Of a DNA stretch of 64,000 bases, positions 43,392-51,220 are shown one piece after another; the stretch's first letter is position 1; each line of letters opens with the position of its first letter. The notes under the pieces were generated by a model. It saw nothing but the letters and a program-made list of their open reading frames with translations, did not search any database and was not told the origin of the DNA. This stretch comes from Gordonibacter massiliensis (ex Traore et al. 2017) (GTDB lineage Bacteria; Actinomycetota; Coriobacteriia; Coriobacteriales; Eggerthellaceae): assembly GCA_900170005.1 (NCBI GenBank), contig LT827128.1, positions 2,972,168-3,036,167 on the forward strand. The letters run 5' to 3'. A program made the position numbers and the translations under genes.

Positions 43392-43544
43392 AAACGTCTG
43401 CGGCCTCGTCCCGCTCCGCATTCCTCCGGCTTGCCTCGCTTCGCATGGCGAGGACGGCAGGCCGGAAGATGAGGAGCGGTTGGTTTCGAGGCGATGTTTT
43501 CGCCGCCTTCGGCCACGTTCTTCCCGGTTCGTTGCCCTTTGGCG

Positions 43545-44534
43545 CTAGCGCACGGGTTGCGTTCCTGCTTTCTCGGTCGGAACGTCGCCTTTTCGCACGT
43601 CGTCGGGGAGGCCGGCTTTCGGCATGTCGAGCGTGCCCACCTTCTCGCGGCGATGCAGGTCCCACAGCATGAGCGCGGCGACCATGATGAAGGCGCTGCC
43701 GCCCAGGATGCCCGTGGGCGTGGGGCCGACGAACGGGTTGCCGCCGGTGACCGAGAACAGGATGGCGGCAGCGGCCAGCGCGTTGACGGCCCCGTGGCCG
43801 AAGGCGGCGGCCAAGCAGCTGCCCGTGCGCACGGTGACGTAGGTGAGGAAGATGCCCAGCACGGTGCAGAACACGCACATGGCGGCGATGCCCGCGAACG
43901 GCCATCCGGGGTAACCCACGCCGTAGTTATGCCCGATAATGGTGAGCGGCGCATGCCACAACCCCCAGATAACGCCCGTGACCAGCAGCGTGGGAACAAT
44001 GCGCAGGTGCGTGGCCATCTTCGGCACCAGGTAACCGCGCCAGCCCCATTCCTCGCCGAACGTCGTGACGATGTTGAGCGCGGGGCCGAGAAACACGGCG
44101 AAGGGAAGCTGGGCGAGCAGCATCATCGTGATGGTTTCGGCGGGCATTTCGGCACCGCCGGCCGCGGCGGCTTGCTGGGTTGTCGCCACCATCGTCGCCA
44201 TGCCGGGGTCGAAATCCTGCGGAAACGCGAGGAAGTACACGACGGCGCCGACGAGGGCGAGCAGGGCCGGTCCGAACCACGCGACCAAAAACCATGGCAG
44301 CGATTTTTTGAACCCGCGCGGTTTGATGACGCAGTTCTTGAATCCCTCGCGCGTGACGAGGCGCGTGATGAGCACGCCCAGGGCGGGGAAGAACATGGCC
44401 GCGCCGGTGGCGAGTTGGGCGGCTACGGCGGGCACGCCTGCGAGGCCTCCCGTGGCGATGGGGTAGACCACCCCGAACTCGTAGGCCCACGTGAGCCCGA
44501 ACGTGACGGCCAAAAAGACTGCGATTCGTTTCAT
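43545..44534 (-). CDS. CPBP family intramembrane metalloprotease
   Basis: A 329-residue polytopic protein with the CPBP/Abi motifs. The first is EEWGWRGYL (EExxxR, residues 161-169). The second is FxxxH-like GVIWGLWHAPL, and a third conserved segment is AAAFGHGAVNA. These form the metal site of CAAX-protease/bacteriocin-processing enzymes. In bacteria such proteins are linked to bacteriocin self-immunity or membrane-protein maturation; the substrate here is unknown. The C-terminal 40 residues are charged. It is divergent from the ABC operon at 45146, across a long repeat- and parS-containing region. Confidence 0.88.
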   Translation of the reverse strand: MKRIAVFLAVTFGLTWAYEFGVVYPIATGGLAGVPAVAAQLATGAAMFFPALGVLITRLVTREGFKNCVIKPRGFKKSLPWFLVAWFGPALLALVGAVVYFLAFPQDFDPGMATMVATTQQAAAAGGAEMPAETITMMLLAQLPFAVFLGPALNIVTTFGEEWGWRGYLVPKMATHLRIVPTLLVTGVIWGLWHAPLTIIGHNYGVGYPGWPFAGIAAMCVFCTVLGIFLTYVTVRTGSCLAAAFGHGAVNALAAAAILFSVTGGNPFVGPTPTGILGGSAFIMVAALMLWDLHRREKVGTLDMPKAGLPDDVRKGDVPTEKAGTQPVR

Positions 44535-44559
44535 TGCGACATCCTCTCTCGCGTTCGCT

Positions 44560-44680
44560 TGCTATCGCGCACTATCGCGCGCTAGCACCCTGGCGCATTA
44601 GCATTCTGGCGCGCTATCACGCGCTATCGCGCGCTAACGCTCCGGCGCGTTATCAACCTGGCGCGCAATCGCGCTGGCTG
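44560..44680. repeat. Degenerate tandem repeat of CGCGCTATCGCGCGCTA-type units
   Basis: About ten variants of GCGC-TAT/TAA/TAG-CGCGC occur in a row. They are partly self-complementary and AT/GC alternating, unlike the flanking DNA. There is no spacer regularity as in CRISPR. Confidence 0.65.
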
Positions 44681-44715
44681 CATTCGTTTTTGTTGAATGA
44701 AAAAACGAATGCAGC
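44677..44715. terminator. A/T-tract hairpin, possible terminator
   Basis: GCTGCATTCGTTTTT (44677-44691) and its exact complement (44701-44715) flank a 9-nt loop. The stem has T/A tracts at its apex rather than downstream. The orientation and the gene it would serve are unclear. Confidence 0.4.
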
Positions 44716-44827
44716 GCGCCTGCTCCCTCTCCGCTTCCCTTGCCACTGCTTCTGCCACTGTCCCATCCTTTTCCTTTCTATCTTGGCTCTTCGTCGTACT
44801 GCCTGTCTTTGGTGAAATACGTACAAA

Positions 44828-44843
44828 TGTTTCACGTGAAACA
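44828..44843. other. parS-type ParB binding site, copy 2
   Basis: A second TGTTTCACGTGAAACA, identical to that at 25478 and preceded by the same CGTACAAA. The surrounding interval 44716-45145 is relatively AT-rich and shows no convincing gene. Confidence 0.9.
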
Positions 44844-45145
44844 TGTTGGAAGCTGTGTGGTTCCGCGCCTAGCCATTGGCTTTGTTCTGAACGCAAAAAC
44901 TGGCTTGCTTCCATGTTCCCGTGCTCCAATGCCCCCATGTTTCCAAAGACCTTGTAGCTTCATGGCTCTTTGGGTTCCCAAGGCTCGCTTTTTTATTCTG
45001 CAGTTCGCTATTCGTTGGTTTCTATCCATGGTTGCTCGCGATGGGTTCGTTGAATTTTCAATAATCAAAAATCAATTGCATCTTTGTTCCATCTGTTATA
45101 GCATAAATATAACAAAAAGAAAAGCATCGGAACGGAAGGCGGACC

Positions 45146-46024
45146 ATGAACGATACAGGCAAGGCGCCCGTGCTGGCGGTGAAGGATGTGGTGAAGGCGT
45201 TCGGGTCGAAGCGCGCGGTGGACGGGGTGTCGCTCGAGGTTATGCCCGGGGACATCTTCGGTTTCGTGGGACACAACGGGGCGGGCAAGACCACGCTCAT
45301 CCGCGCCATCGTGGGCGTGACCGACTTCGACGAGGGTGATATCCGCATCGCCGGGCGCTCTGTGCGCACCGATGCGCTGGCTTGCAAGCAGGTCACGGCC
45401 TACGTGCCGGACAACCCCGACGTGTACGAGTTCCTCACGGGCATCCAGTACCTCGACTACATCGCGGACATCTTCGGCGTGCCCGCCGATACGCGTCGCG
45501 CGAGCATCCAGGCGCATGCCGATCGGCTGGGGCTGACGGAGGCGCTCGGCGATTTGATCTCGTCGTATTCGCACGGCATGCGGCAGAAGCTCGTGCTCAT
45601 CGGCGCGCTCGTGCACGAGCCCACGCTGCTCGTTTTAGACGAGCCGTTCGTGGGTCTGGACCCGGAAGCCGCGTTCCACGTGAAGGAGATGCTTCGCGAG
45701 CTGGCCGACCGCGGCTCGGCCGTGTTCTTCTCGAGCCATGTGCTGGAAGTGGTGGAGAAGCTGTGCGACAAGGTGGCCATCATCAAGCAAGGACGGCTGC
45801 GTGCATGCGGCGCCACGGCCGACGTCGTGGGCGACGAAAGCTTGGAAGACGTGTTCCTGGACATGATTGACCGCGAGGCCGCGAAGGACGGGGAACCGGC
45901 GGCTGCGCGCGACGCGTCCGGGCGCGCTGCGGCTGCGCGCGACGCAGCCGACCGTCGCGATACCGAAGGCCGCAGCGGTGAGGGCCGCCGTGCGGAAGGC
46001 CGCCGTCGCGGCCGGAAGGCTTGA
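45146..46024 (+). CDS. ABC exporter ATP-binding protein
   Basis: This 292-residue ATPase has Walker A GHNGAGKTT (about residue 42), a Q-loop region near QVTAYVPDNPDVYE and signature YSHGMRQKLVL. Walker B is LLVLDEPFVGLDP and the H-loop SSHVLE. The signature lacks the SGGQ form (SHGMR), as is usual in ABC-2/YtrB-like ATPases. The last 45 residues are an Arg/Ala/Glu/Gly-rich low-complexity tail (RRAEGRRRGRK). It heads a five-gene operon with a permease, SdpI-like proteins and a GntR regulator. The substrate is unknown. Confidence 0.9.
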   Translation: MNDTGKAPVLAVKDVVKAFGSKRAVDGVSLEVMPGDIFGFVGHNGAGKTTLIRAIVGVTDFDEGDIRIAGRSVRTDALACKQVTAYVPDNPDVYEFLTGIQYLDYIADIFGVPADTRRASIQAHADRLGLTEALGDLISSYSHGMRQKLVLIGALVHEPTLLVLDEPFVGLDPEAAFHVKEMLRELADRGSAVFFSSHVLEVVEKLCDKVAIIKQGRLRACGATADVVGDESLEDVFLDMIDREAAKDGEPAAARDASGRAAAARDAADRRDTEGRSGEGRRAEGRRRGRKA

Positions 46025-46034
46025 GGAGGCCGTC

Positions 46035-47630
46035 ATGCGTTCGTTCTTTCTGCTGTTGAAGATACAGCTGCTCGGTTTGTTCGGCATCAACAAGGCGCTG
46101 CATGCGAACGCCGCCAAGGCGAAGCGCACGCTGGCGCTGGCGGCTTTGGTCGTGGTGGCCATCGTGGCGGTGGTTGCCCTGTACAGCGTCGGCGTTGCCG
46201 AGGGAATGGCGCAGCTGGGCATGGTCGAGGCCATCCCGCTGGTGGCCGTGCTCGTGGGCGCCGTTGCCGGCGCGGTGGCGGCGTTCCTTAAAACGAACGG
46301 CGTGCTGTTCGCCTTCAAGGATTACGACCTGGTCATGTCGTTGCCGGTGCCCACGCTGTCCGTGGTGCTGTCGCGCATCGCGTCGCTGTACGCCATGAGC
46401 GTGGTGTTCGGGCTGCTGGTGATGGCGCCGGCGTTCGCGGTGTACGCGGCGCATGCGGGCGCGAGCGCGCTGTCCGTCGTGCTCATGGCGCTGTCCATCG
46501 TGCTGGCGCCGCTTGCCCCTTTGGCGGCGGCCATCGTGCTGGCGGCGCTCATCGCGGCGTTTTCCTCGCGCTTCCGGCACGCGAACATCGTCATGGTGGT
46601 GTTGTCGCTGGTTGCGGTGCTCGCTGTCTTGGCAGGTTCGTTCGCGTTGTCGGGGCAGTCGGGCGACGCGGCTGCGCTCGCCGCCCTGGGTACGGAGGCG
46701 GTGGCGCAGATGGCCGGCTTGTTCCCGCCTGTCGCCTGGGCCGCCGAGGGCATCGCGTCTGGCAACTTGCTGTCGTTCGCGCTGTTCGCGGGCGTGTCGC
46801 TGCTGGCGGGAGCCGTGCTGCTAGCGGTGCTGGTGCGCGTGTTCGTGCCGGTGAACTCGCTGCTCATGTCGTCGCGGCCCCGCGGCTCGTTCTCGTTCGA
46901 GGGCTCGGCGGGCAGCGCGCGCGGCCTGCGGGCGCGAACGCCGTTTCGGGCGATGGTGGGCAAGGAGCTGCGCCTGCTGGTGGCCACGCCCATCTACCTG
47001 CTGAACGGGTGCATGGGCTACGTGCTGGTCGTCGTGGCGTGCGTCGCGGCTGTGGCGGCCCGCGCCATGGGGGTGTTGTCGCTCGACGCGTTGCCGGCCG
47101 AGTTCGCTCCTCTCGTCGGAGGCTTTCTGCCCTGGGTCGTCGCGTTCTGCGTGGGCATCTCGTCCACCACGGCGCCGTCGGTGTCGCTCGAGGGGTCCAG
47201 CCGGTGGGTCATGCTCACGGCGCCGGTCTCCTCCCGCACCGTACTGGGGGCGAAGGCTGCGGTCAATCTGTTGTTCGCGCTGCCCACGGTGGTGATCGGC
47301 GGCGTGACGCTGTCGCTGGCGTTCTCGCTCGACGCCGTTTCGGTGGCGGCGATGTTCGTGGTGCCGCTGGGGTTGTCCCTGTTCGCCACGTTCGTGGGCT
47401 TGATGGTGGACGCGCGCCATCCGCGCTACGACTGGACGACGGTGTACGAGCCCGTGAAGCGCGGCATGCCGGTGATGGTGGCCATCATGGGCGGCATGGC
47501 GTGCACGGGCGTGGGCATCGCGGTCACGGCGCTGCTGGGCACGGCGGCCTCCCTCGTGGTGGCCGTGGTGATCGGCGCGGCGTCGGTGGCGCTGTTCCAA
47601 GCGACGGCGAGCAGGCGACTGGTTGCATAA
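46035..47630 (+). CDS. ABC-2 type permease, large polytopic
   Basis: A 531-residue membrane protein with about twelve to fourteen hydrophobic helices (from residue 35 onward). It has a central soluble stretch near 290-320 (RPRGSFSFEGSAGSARGLRAR) that separates two halves, as in large ABC-2 permeases of the YtrC/EcsB-like kind. It starts 11 bp after the ATPase gene, with GAGGAGG upstream. It presumably forms the channel for the upstream ATPase. The two-halved form may act without a second permease. Confidence 0.83.
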   Translation: MRSFFLLLKIQLLGLFGINKALHANAAKAKRTLALAALVVVAIVAVVALYSVGVAEGMAQLGMVEAIPLVAVLVGAVAGAVAAFLKTNGVLFAFKDYDLVMSLPVPTLSVVLSRIASLYAMSVVFGLLVMAPAFAVYAAHAGASALSVVLMALSIVLAPLAPLAAAIVLAALIAAFSSRFRHANIVMVVLSLVAVLAVLAGSFALSGQSGDAAALAALGTEAVAQMAGLFPPVAWAAEGIASGNLLSFALFAGVSLLAGAVLLAVLVRVFVPVNSLLMSSRPRGSFSFEGSAGSARGLRARTPFRAMVGKELRLLVATPIYLLNGCMGYVLVVVACVAAVAARAMGVLSLDALPAEFAPLVGGFLPWVVAFCVGISSTTAPSVSLEGSSRWVMLTAPVSSRTVLGAKAAVNLLFALPTVVIGGVTLSLAFSLDAVSVAAMFVVPLGLSLFATFVGLMVDARHPRYDWTTVYEPVKRGMPVMVAIMGGMACTGVGIAVTALLGTAASLVVAVVIGAASVALFQATASRRLVA

Positions 47631-47649
47631 GACGAGGAAGGAGAGCGTC

Positions 47650-47967
47650 ATGAGGGAGCGGAACAAGGGCAAGGTGCTCGAGGGGACGTCGGGCTTGGCG
47701 GTGGCGGTTGCGCTGGGGGTGGCGGCAGTGGCGCTGGCTGCGCTACAATGGTTTCTCCTGCCCGACCAAGTCGTCACGCATTTCGGCGTGAACGGGCAGG
47801 CCAACGGTTGGTCGCCGAAGTGGTTCCTCGTTCTGCTGTCGACAGGACTCGGGTTGTTCGGCGCGGCGTGGTTCGGGGCCTCGCGCGAGAAACCGGGTCT
47901 GCTTCTGGCTGCCATCGGTGTGATGGTGGGAGCTCTCGATCTCGTGGTGAACGGGATCGCGTTATGA
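47650..47967 (+). CDS. DUF1648-type small membrane protein
   Basis: This 105-residue protein has three hydrophobic helices. The motif LLPDQVVTHFGVNGQANGWSPKWF is the DUF1648/SdpI N-terminal signature (P-x-x-x-x-H-F/W-x-x-x-G). Proteins with this domain occur in signal-transduction and immunity systems such as SdpI. It lies 20 bp after the permease gene, with AAGGAGAG upstream, and 19 bp before the GntR regulator. It probably modulates signalling in this ABC module, but the function is not established. Confidence 0.82.
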   Translation: MRERNKGKVLEGTSGLAVAVALGVAAVALAALQWFLLPDQVVTHFGVNGQANGWSPKWFLVLLSTGLGLFGAAWFGASREKPGLLLAAIGVMVGALDLVVNGIAL

Positions 47968-47986
47968 CAGGAGGAGGTGCACGCCC

Positions 47987-48493
47987 ATGGTAATCCGTAT
48001 AGATCAGCGGTCGGACGAGCCGCTGTATCTGCAGATACGCAACCAGATTATCGCGGCCATCGCGCGCGGCGAGCTGGTGCCGGGGCAGGCGCTGCCCAGC
48101 GTGCGCTCGCTGGCGAGCGACTTGGGCATCAACCTGCACACCGTGAATAAGGCCTATGCCGTGCTGCGCGACGAGGGCTACGTGCTCATGCGGGGTCGCT
48201 CGGGCGCCTATATCGCCGATCCCTGCGAGGAGGATCGCGCCGATCGCGCGCGCATCGAGCTGAAAAAAATGGAAGACGAGCTGTTCGAGCTCGCGTTGGC
48301 GCACCGCGCGCGCGGCGGTAGCTGGGGGCAGTTTCTGGAGTGCGCCCAGGCCCAGGCTGCACGCGCCTACGGCGCGGGAGAGCGTACCGACGCCGACCCG
48401 GCTTCCTCGACGTCCCAAGTCGATCGATCCGTCGGCACGACGAGGTTTCCCGTCGAAGCCGATTTCGCCCCTGCTTTCGGAAAGGACGCGTGA
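47987..48493 (+). CDS. GntR-family regulator, YtrA subfamily
   Basis: A 168-residue regulator. The N-terminal winged helix is IDQRSDEPLYLQIRNQIIAAIARGELVPGQALPSVRSLASDLGINLHTVNKAYAVLRDEGYV. A short helical effector/dimerisation tail replaces the large FadR/HutC domains, which is diagnostic of the YtrA type. Such regulators repress adjacent ABC-transporter operons and respond to cell-wall antibiotics in some Gram-positives. It has an AGGAGG site and lies within the operon it probably controls. The C-terminal 40 residues are Ser/Thr/Ala-rich. Confidence 0.88.
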   Translation: MVIRIDQRSDEPLYLQIRNQIIAAIARGELVPGQALPSVRSLASDLGINLHTVNKAYAVLRDEGYVLMRGRSGAYIADPCEEDRADRARIELKKMEDELFELALAHRARGGSWGQFLECAQAQAARAYGAGERTDADPASSTSQVDRSVGTTRFPVEADFAPAFGKDA

Positions 48494-48499
48494 CGCGCC

Positions 48500-49624
48500 G
48501 TGGAGGGAAACGCTACGGAGTTCGCCACGGCGATGCTCGCTTTGACCGTTTTGCTGGTGCCCATCGTGGGCATCATGACCGTCGTGACGCCGTTCCTCAT
48601 GCGGCGCGGCGAGGTGTTCGCGGTCACCGTGCCGGACGCTGCCGCGCGCGACCCTTACCTGCGCGGGCTCAAGCTGCGGTACGCGCTGATCATGGGCGCG
48701 ATCACGGCTGCGCTCACGGCGGCTGGCGCTTTCGGCTCGTTCACGGGCAACGCCGGCGTGGCGCTGGCCGTGCTCTGCGTGGGCACGCTGCTGATCTGTG
48801 GCGTGAGTTACGGGCTCATGCTGTACTTCCGCGCGAGGGTGCAGGCGTACAAGAAAGAGCGGGGATGGCACGCCGCGGCCCAGGAGTCGGTGGCCGTGGT
48901 GGGCGACGCTCCCGTTCCGCATGCCGTGTCGCTCAAGTGGGACCTGCTGTACCTGCCCGTCATTGCGGTGACGCTGGCTATCGGCGTCGCGGGGTACGCC
49001 CAGATGCCCGATCTCATTCCCCAGCACATGAACTTCCAAGGCGAGGTGACGGAGTACATGGAGAAAACCCCGCTCACCGTGCTGGCGCCCGTGCTCATCG
49101 TGGCGTTCATGGCGGCGTGCATGGTGTTCTCGCACTGGACCATCCTGCGGTCGAAGAAGCCGTCGAACCCGAACGCGCCGGCAACGTCGGCGCTGGCCTA
49201 CGGCATGTTCGCGCGCGCCCAGAGCATTCTGCTGGTGGCGGGCGGCCTGGCGCTCAGCCTGCTGGGGCCGGTGATGCAGCTGGCATTCATCGGCGTGATA
49301 GGACTCGCGCAGGCGGGCGTGTTCGTGGTGGCGCTGGCGCTGGTGATGGTGGTGGGCTCGCTGGCCATCAGCCTGGTGTACGGTCAAGGCGGCGCCCGCG
49401 TGTTCGCGCGCATGAGCGCCTCCGACAAGCTGCTGGCCGACGACGACGAGCATTGGAAGCTGGGCGTGTTCTACTTCAACCCCGACGATTCCAGCCTGTT
49501 CCTGCCCGAGCGCTTCGGCATCGGTTGGACCACGAACTGGGCCCGCCCCGCCGTATGGGCCATCATGGCGGGCGGCTTCCTGCTGACGGTGGCATTCGTG
49601 GTGGGCGTGATGACGATCATGTAG
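48500..49624 (+). CDS. SdpI-like membrane protein (DUF1648/DUF5808)
   Basis: This 374-residue polytopic protein has about eight helices. A DUF1648 segment (MPDLIPQHMNFQGEVTEYMEKTPL) is in the centre. A C-terminal DUF5808-type segment (DEHWKLGVFYFNPDDSSLFLPERFGIGWTTNWARP) precedes the last helix. Relatives act as immunity or signal proteins (SdpI) in Firmicutes. The start is GTG 48500, 6 bp after the GntR stop. It completes the ABC-GntR operon. A 27-of-32-base match to its last codons reappears at 49814, suggesting a decayed partial duplication downstream. Confidence 0.82.
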   Translation: MEGNATEFATAMLALTVLLVPIVGIMTVVTPFLMRRGEVFAVTVPDAAARDPYLRGLKLRYALIMGAITAALTAAGAFGSFTGNAGVALAVLCVGTLLICGVSYGLMLYFRARVQAYKKERGWHAAAQESVAVVGDAPVPHAVSLKWDLLYLPVIAVTLAIGVAGYAQMPDLIPQHMNFQGEVTEYMEKTPLTVLAPVLIVAFMAACMVFSHWTILRSKKPSNPNAPATSALAYGMFARAQSILLVAGGLALSLLGPVMQLAFIGVIGLAQAGVFVVALALVMVVGSLAISLVYGQGGARVFARMSASDKLLADDDEHWKLGVFYFNPDDSSLFLPERFGIGWTTNWARPAVWAIMAGGFLLTVAFVVGVMTIM

Positions 49625-49654
49625 CCCAGGAACGCAGGGACGTTTGGCCTGCGT

Positions 49655-49819
49655 TCAGCCGATCTGCATCAACGCTTGCTCGTCGATGCAGAAGGCGGCA
49701 TACAACGGCACGCCGAACGTGGTCCGCCATTCCGAAGTTTTGTCGATATAAAACGTGCCTGCGATGTCACTTTTTACCGGAAAAACCGGAATCGAGGACA
49801 CGCTTTCAAATAATGGCAT
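49655..49819 (-). CDS. Possible 54-residue small protein or gene remnant
   Basis: On the minus strand, ATG 49819 opens a 54-codon frame ending at TGA 49655-49657, in the 309-bp gap after the SdpI-like gene. The product (GTFYIDKTSEWRTTFGVPLY, then AAFCIDEQALMQIG) reads like folded protein, with Trp, Tyr, Phe and Cys. It is unlike the Arg-rich shadows common in this genome. There is no convincing ribosome-binding site, so it may be the tail of a lost gene. I do not recognise a family. Confidence 0.35.
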   Translation of the reverse strand: MPLFESVSSIPVFPVKSDIAGTFYIDKTSEWRTTFGVPLYAAFCIDEQALMQIG

Positions 49820-49933
49820 TCATGGTGGGCGCGATGATGCTGATGGAGGGAGGCGTTCGGGATCGATCCGCCATGCGCACGCTGCGCGCGATTCGTGTAT
49901 AGTGAAGGACAATGGTAGAGGGGAGGAATACCA

Positions 49934-50866
49934 TTGGAAACCGCTTACTTGAAAGAGTACCTGGCGTTCTCGCGCACGCTCAACTACGCCCAGGCGTCGG
50001 CGGAGCTGTTCGTTTCGCAGCCCACGTTGCGCGCCCACATCCATGCGCTCGAAGACGAGGTGGGAGCGCCGCTCACCGTGAAGCGCAGCGGCGCGTTGGA
50101 GCTGTCGCCGACGGGCAAGCTGTTCTTGAAGAAGGCGCGCGCCATCGTGAAGGTGGTGGACGAGAGCGTGGAGGAGTGCCGTGCGTTCGCGGCCGAGTCG
50201 TCGTCGCTCGTGGTGGGCACGTTGGACTATCCGCCGTTCGAGGATTTGCTGCTGGGCACCATCGCCGCGTTCAAGGAAGAGTGTCCCGGCAAGCACATCG
50301 AGATACTGTTCGCTTCGGGCACGTACGCGAACGTTGAGTCGGTGCAGGCGGGCAAGGTCGACCTGTCCCTATTCGCGCACCTGCGTAACCGCCGCTCCGC
50401 CGGCGCCGTCGAGCCGCTTTCGCTTCCCGAAGGCATAGCGAGCTTCTATCTGGAAACGGGCGAGTGCCTGTTCTGGATGAACCGCACCTGCCCCCTGTTC
50501 GAGAAGGAGCGCATTTCCGCGGCCGACCTCGAGGGCTACACGCTGCTGCTGGGGAATTCTCGGAACATGGTATGCGCGGGCGAGACGGCATCGGATTACT
50601 TCGCCGCCGCCGGCGTGACGGTGGAGCCGGACAATCAGCCGTGTGCGAATTACCTGGATCTGTACCTGTCCGGGCTGGGCGAGACGTTCGGCGTGGCGCT
50701 GGCCGGGTCGCGCTCGGGGCTGCGGTCGAGCCCCGACATCAGGATATTCGGGGTCGAGGACTTCTCCATCCCCTGCGACCTGCACGTACTGTGCGATCCT
50801 CAGCGCCTCGACGCCTGCGGCTCCGCGTTCTTGGAGCGTTTGAAGGCGGCGGCGCTCGCGCGGTAG
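49934..50866 (+). CDS. LysR-family transcriptional regulator
   Basis: A 310-residue LysR protein with an N-terminal winged helix (YLKEYLAFSRTLNYAQASAELFVSQPTLRAHIHALEDEVGAPL) and a periplasmic-binding-like effector domain (SSLVVGTLDYPPFEDLL onward). The TTG start 49934 has GAGGAAT 8 bp upstream; a TATAGT at 49898 may be its -10. It is convergent with the flavoprotein gene at 51221. Its usual divergent target would lie upstream, but only the SdpI operon end and the 54-codon frame are there. Its regulon is therefore uncertain. Confidence 0.9.
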   Translation: METAYLKEYLAFSRTLNYAQASAELFVSQPTLRAHIHALEDEVGAPLTVKRSGALELSPTGKLFLKKARAIVKVVDESVEECRAFAAESSSLVVGTLDYPPFEDLLLGTIAAFKEECPGKHIEILFASGTYANVESVQAGKVDLSLFAHLRNRRSAGAVEPLSLPEGIASFYLETGECLFWMNRTCPLFEKERISAADLEGYTLLLGNSRNMVCAGETASDYFAAAGVTVEPDNQPCANYLDLYLSGLGETFGVALAGSRSGLRSSPDIRIFGVEDFSIPCDLHVLCDPQRLDACGSAFLERLKAAALAR

Positions 50867-51132
50867 CTTTGGTCCCGGGTGCGCTGGCCGGCCTAGCGCC
50901 TTGGCCGCGCGTGCCGTTTTGCCTGGCGCTGCCCCGAACTCTCCGCACCTGTCTCGCATCCTCGCCTAGGGTGCTGTTCTGCCCCGCCCTCCGCCCGGCC
51001 ATGCGCGCGGTGCTGCGCTGCGCCCCATTCCACCTCGCCCCGTTCAGCCGCCCGCGCGCCGGTCTCGCGTCGCGTTTCGCCTCGTTTCGTTCTGTCGTCC
51101 GTGCGCCAATCGTGTGCATGCGCGTCCAAGCC

Positions 51133-51194
51133 CCCTCCGAACAACGCGGTGCCCCGCGAGGAGAGCCTCGCGGGGCACCGCGTTGTTCGGAGGG
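51133..51194. terminator. Very long perfect hairpin between convergent genes
   Basis: Arms 51133-51161 and 51166-51194 are 29-bp exact reverse complements around AGAG. It lies between the convergent LysR and flavoprotein genes, so it probably ends both transcripts. No T tract follows on either strand. The remaining 50867-51220 sequence is GC-rich and featureless. Confidence 0.7.
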
Positions 51195-51220
51195 AGGGGA
51201 GGCGCGGTTCGCGGAAGATT

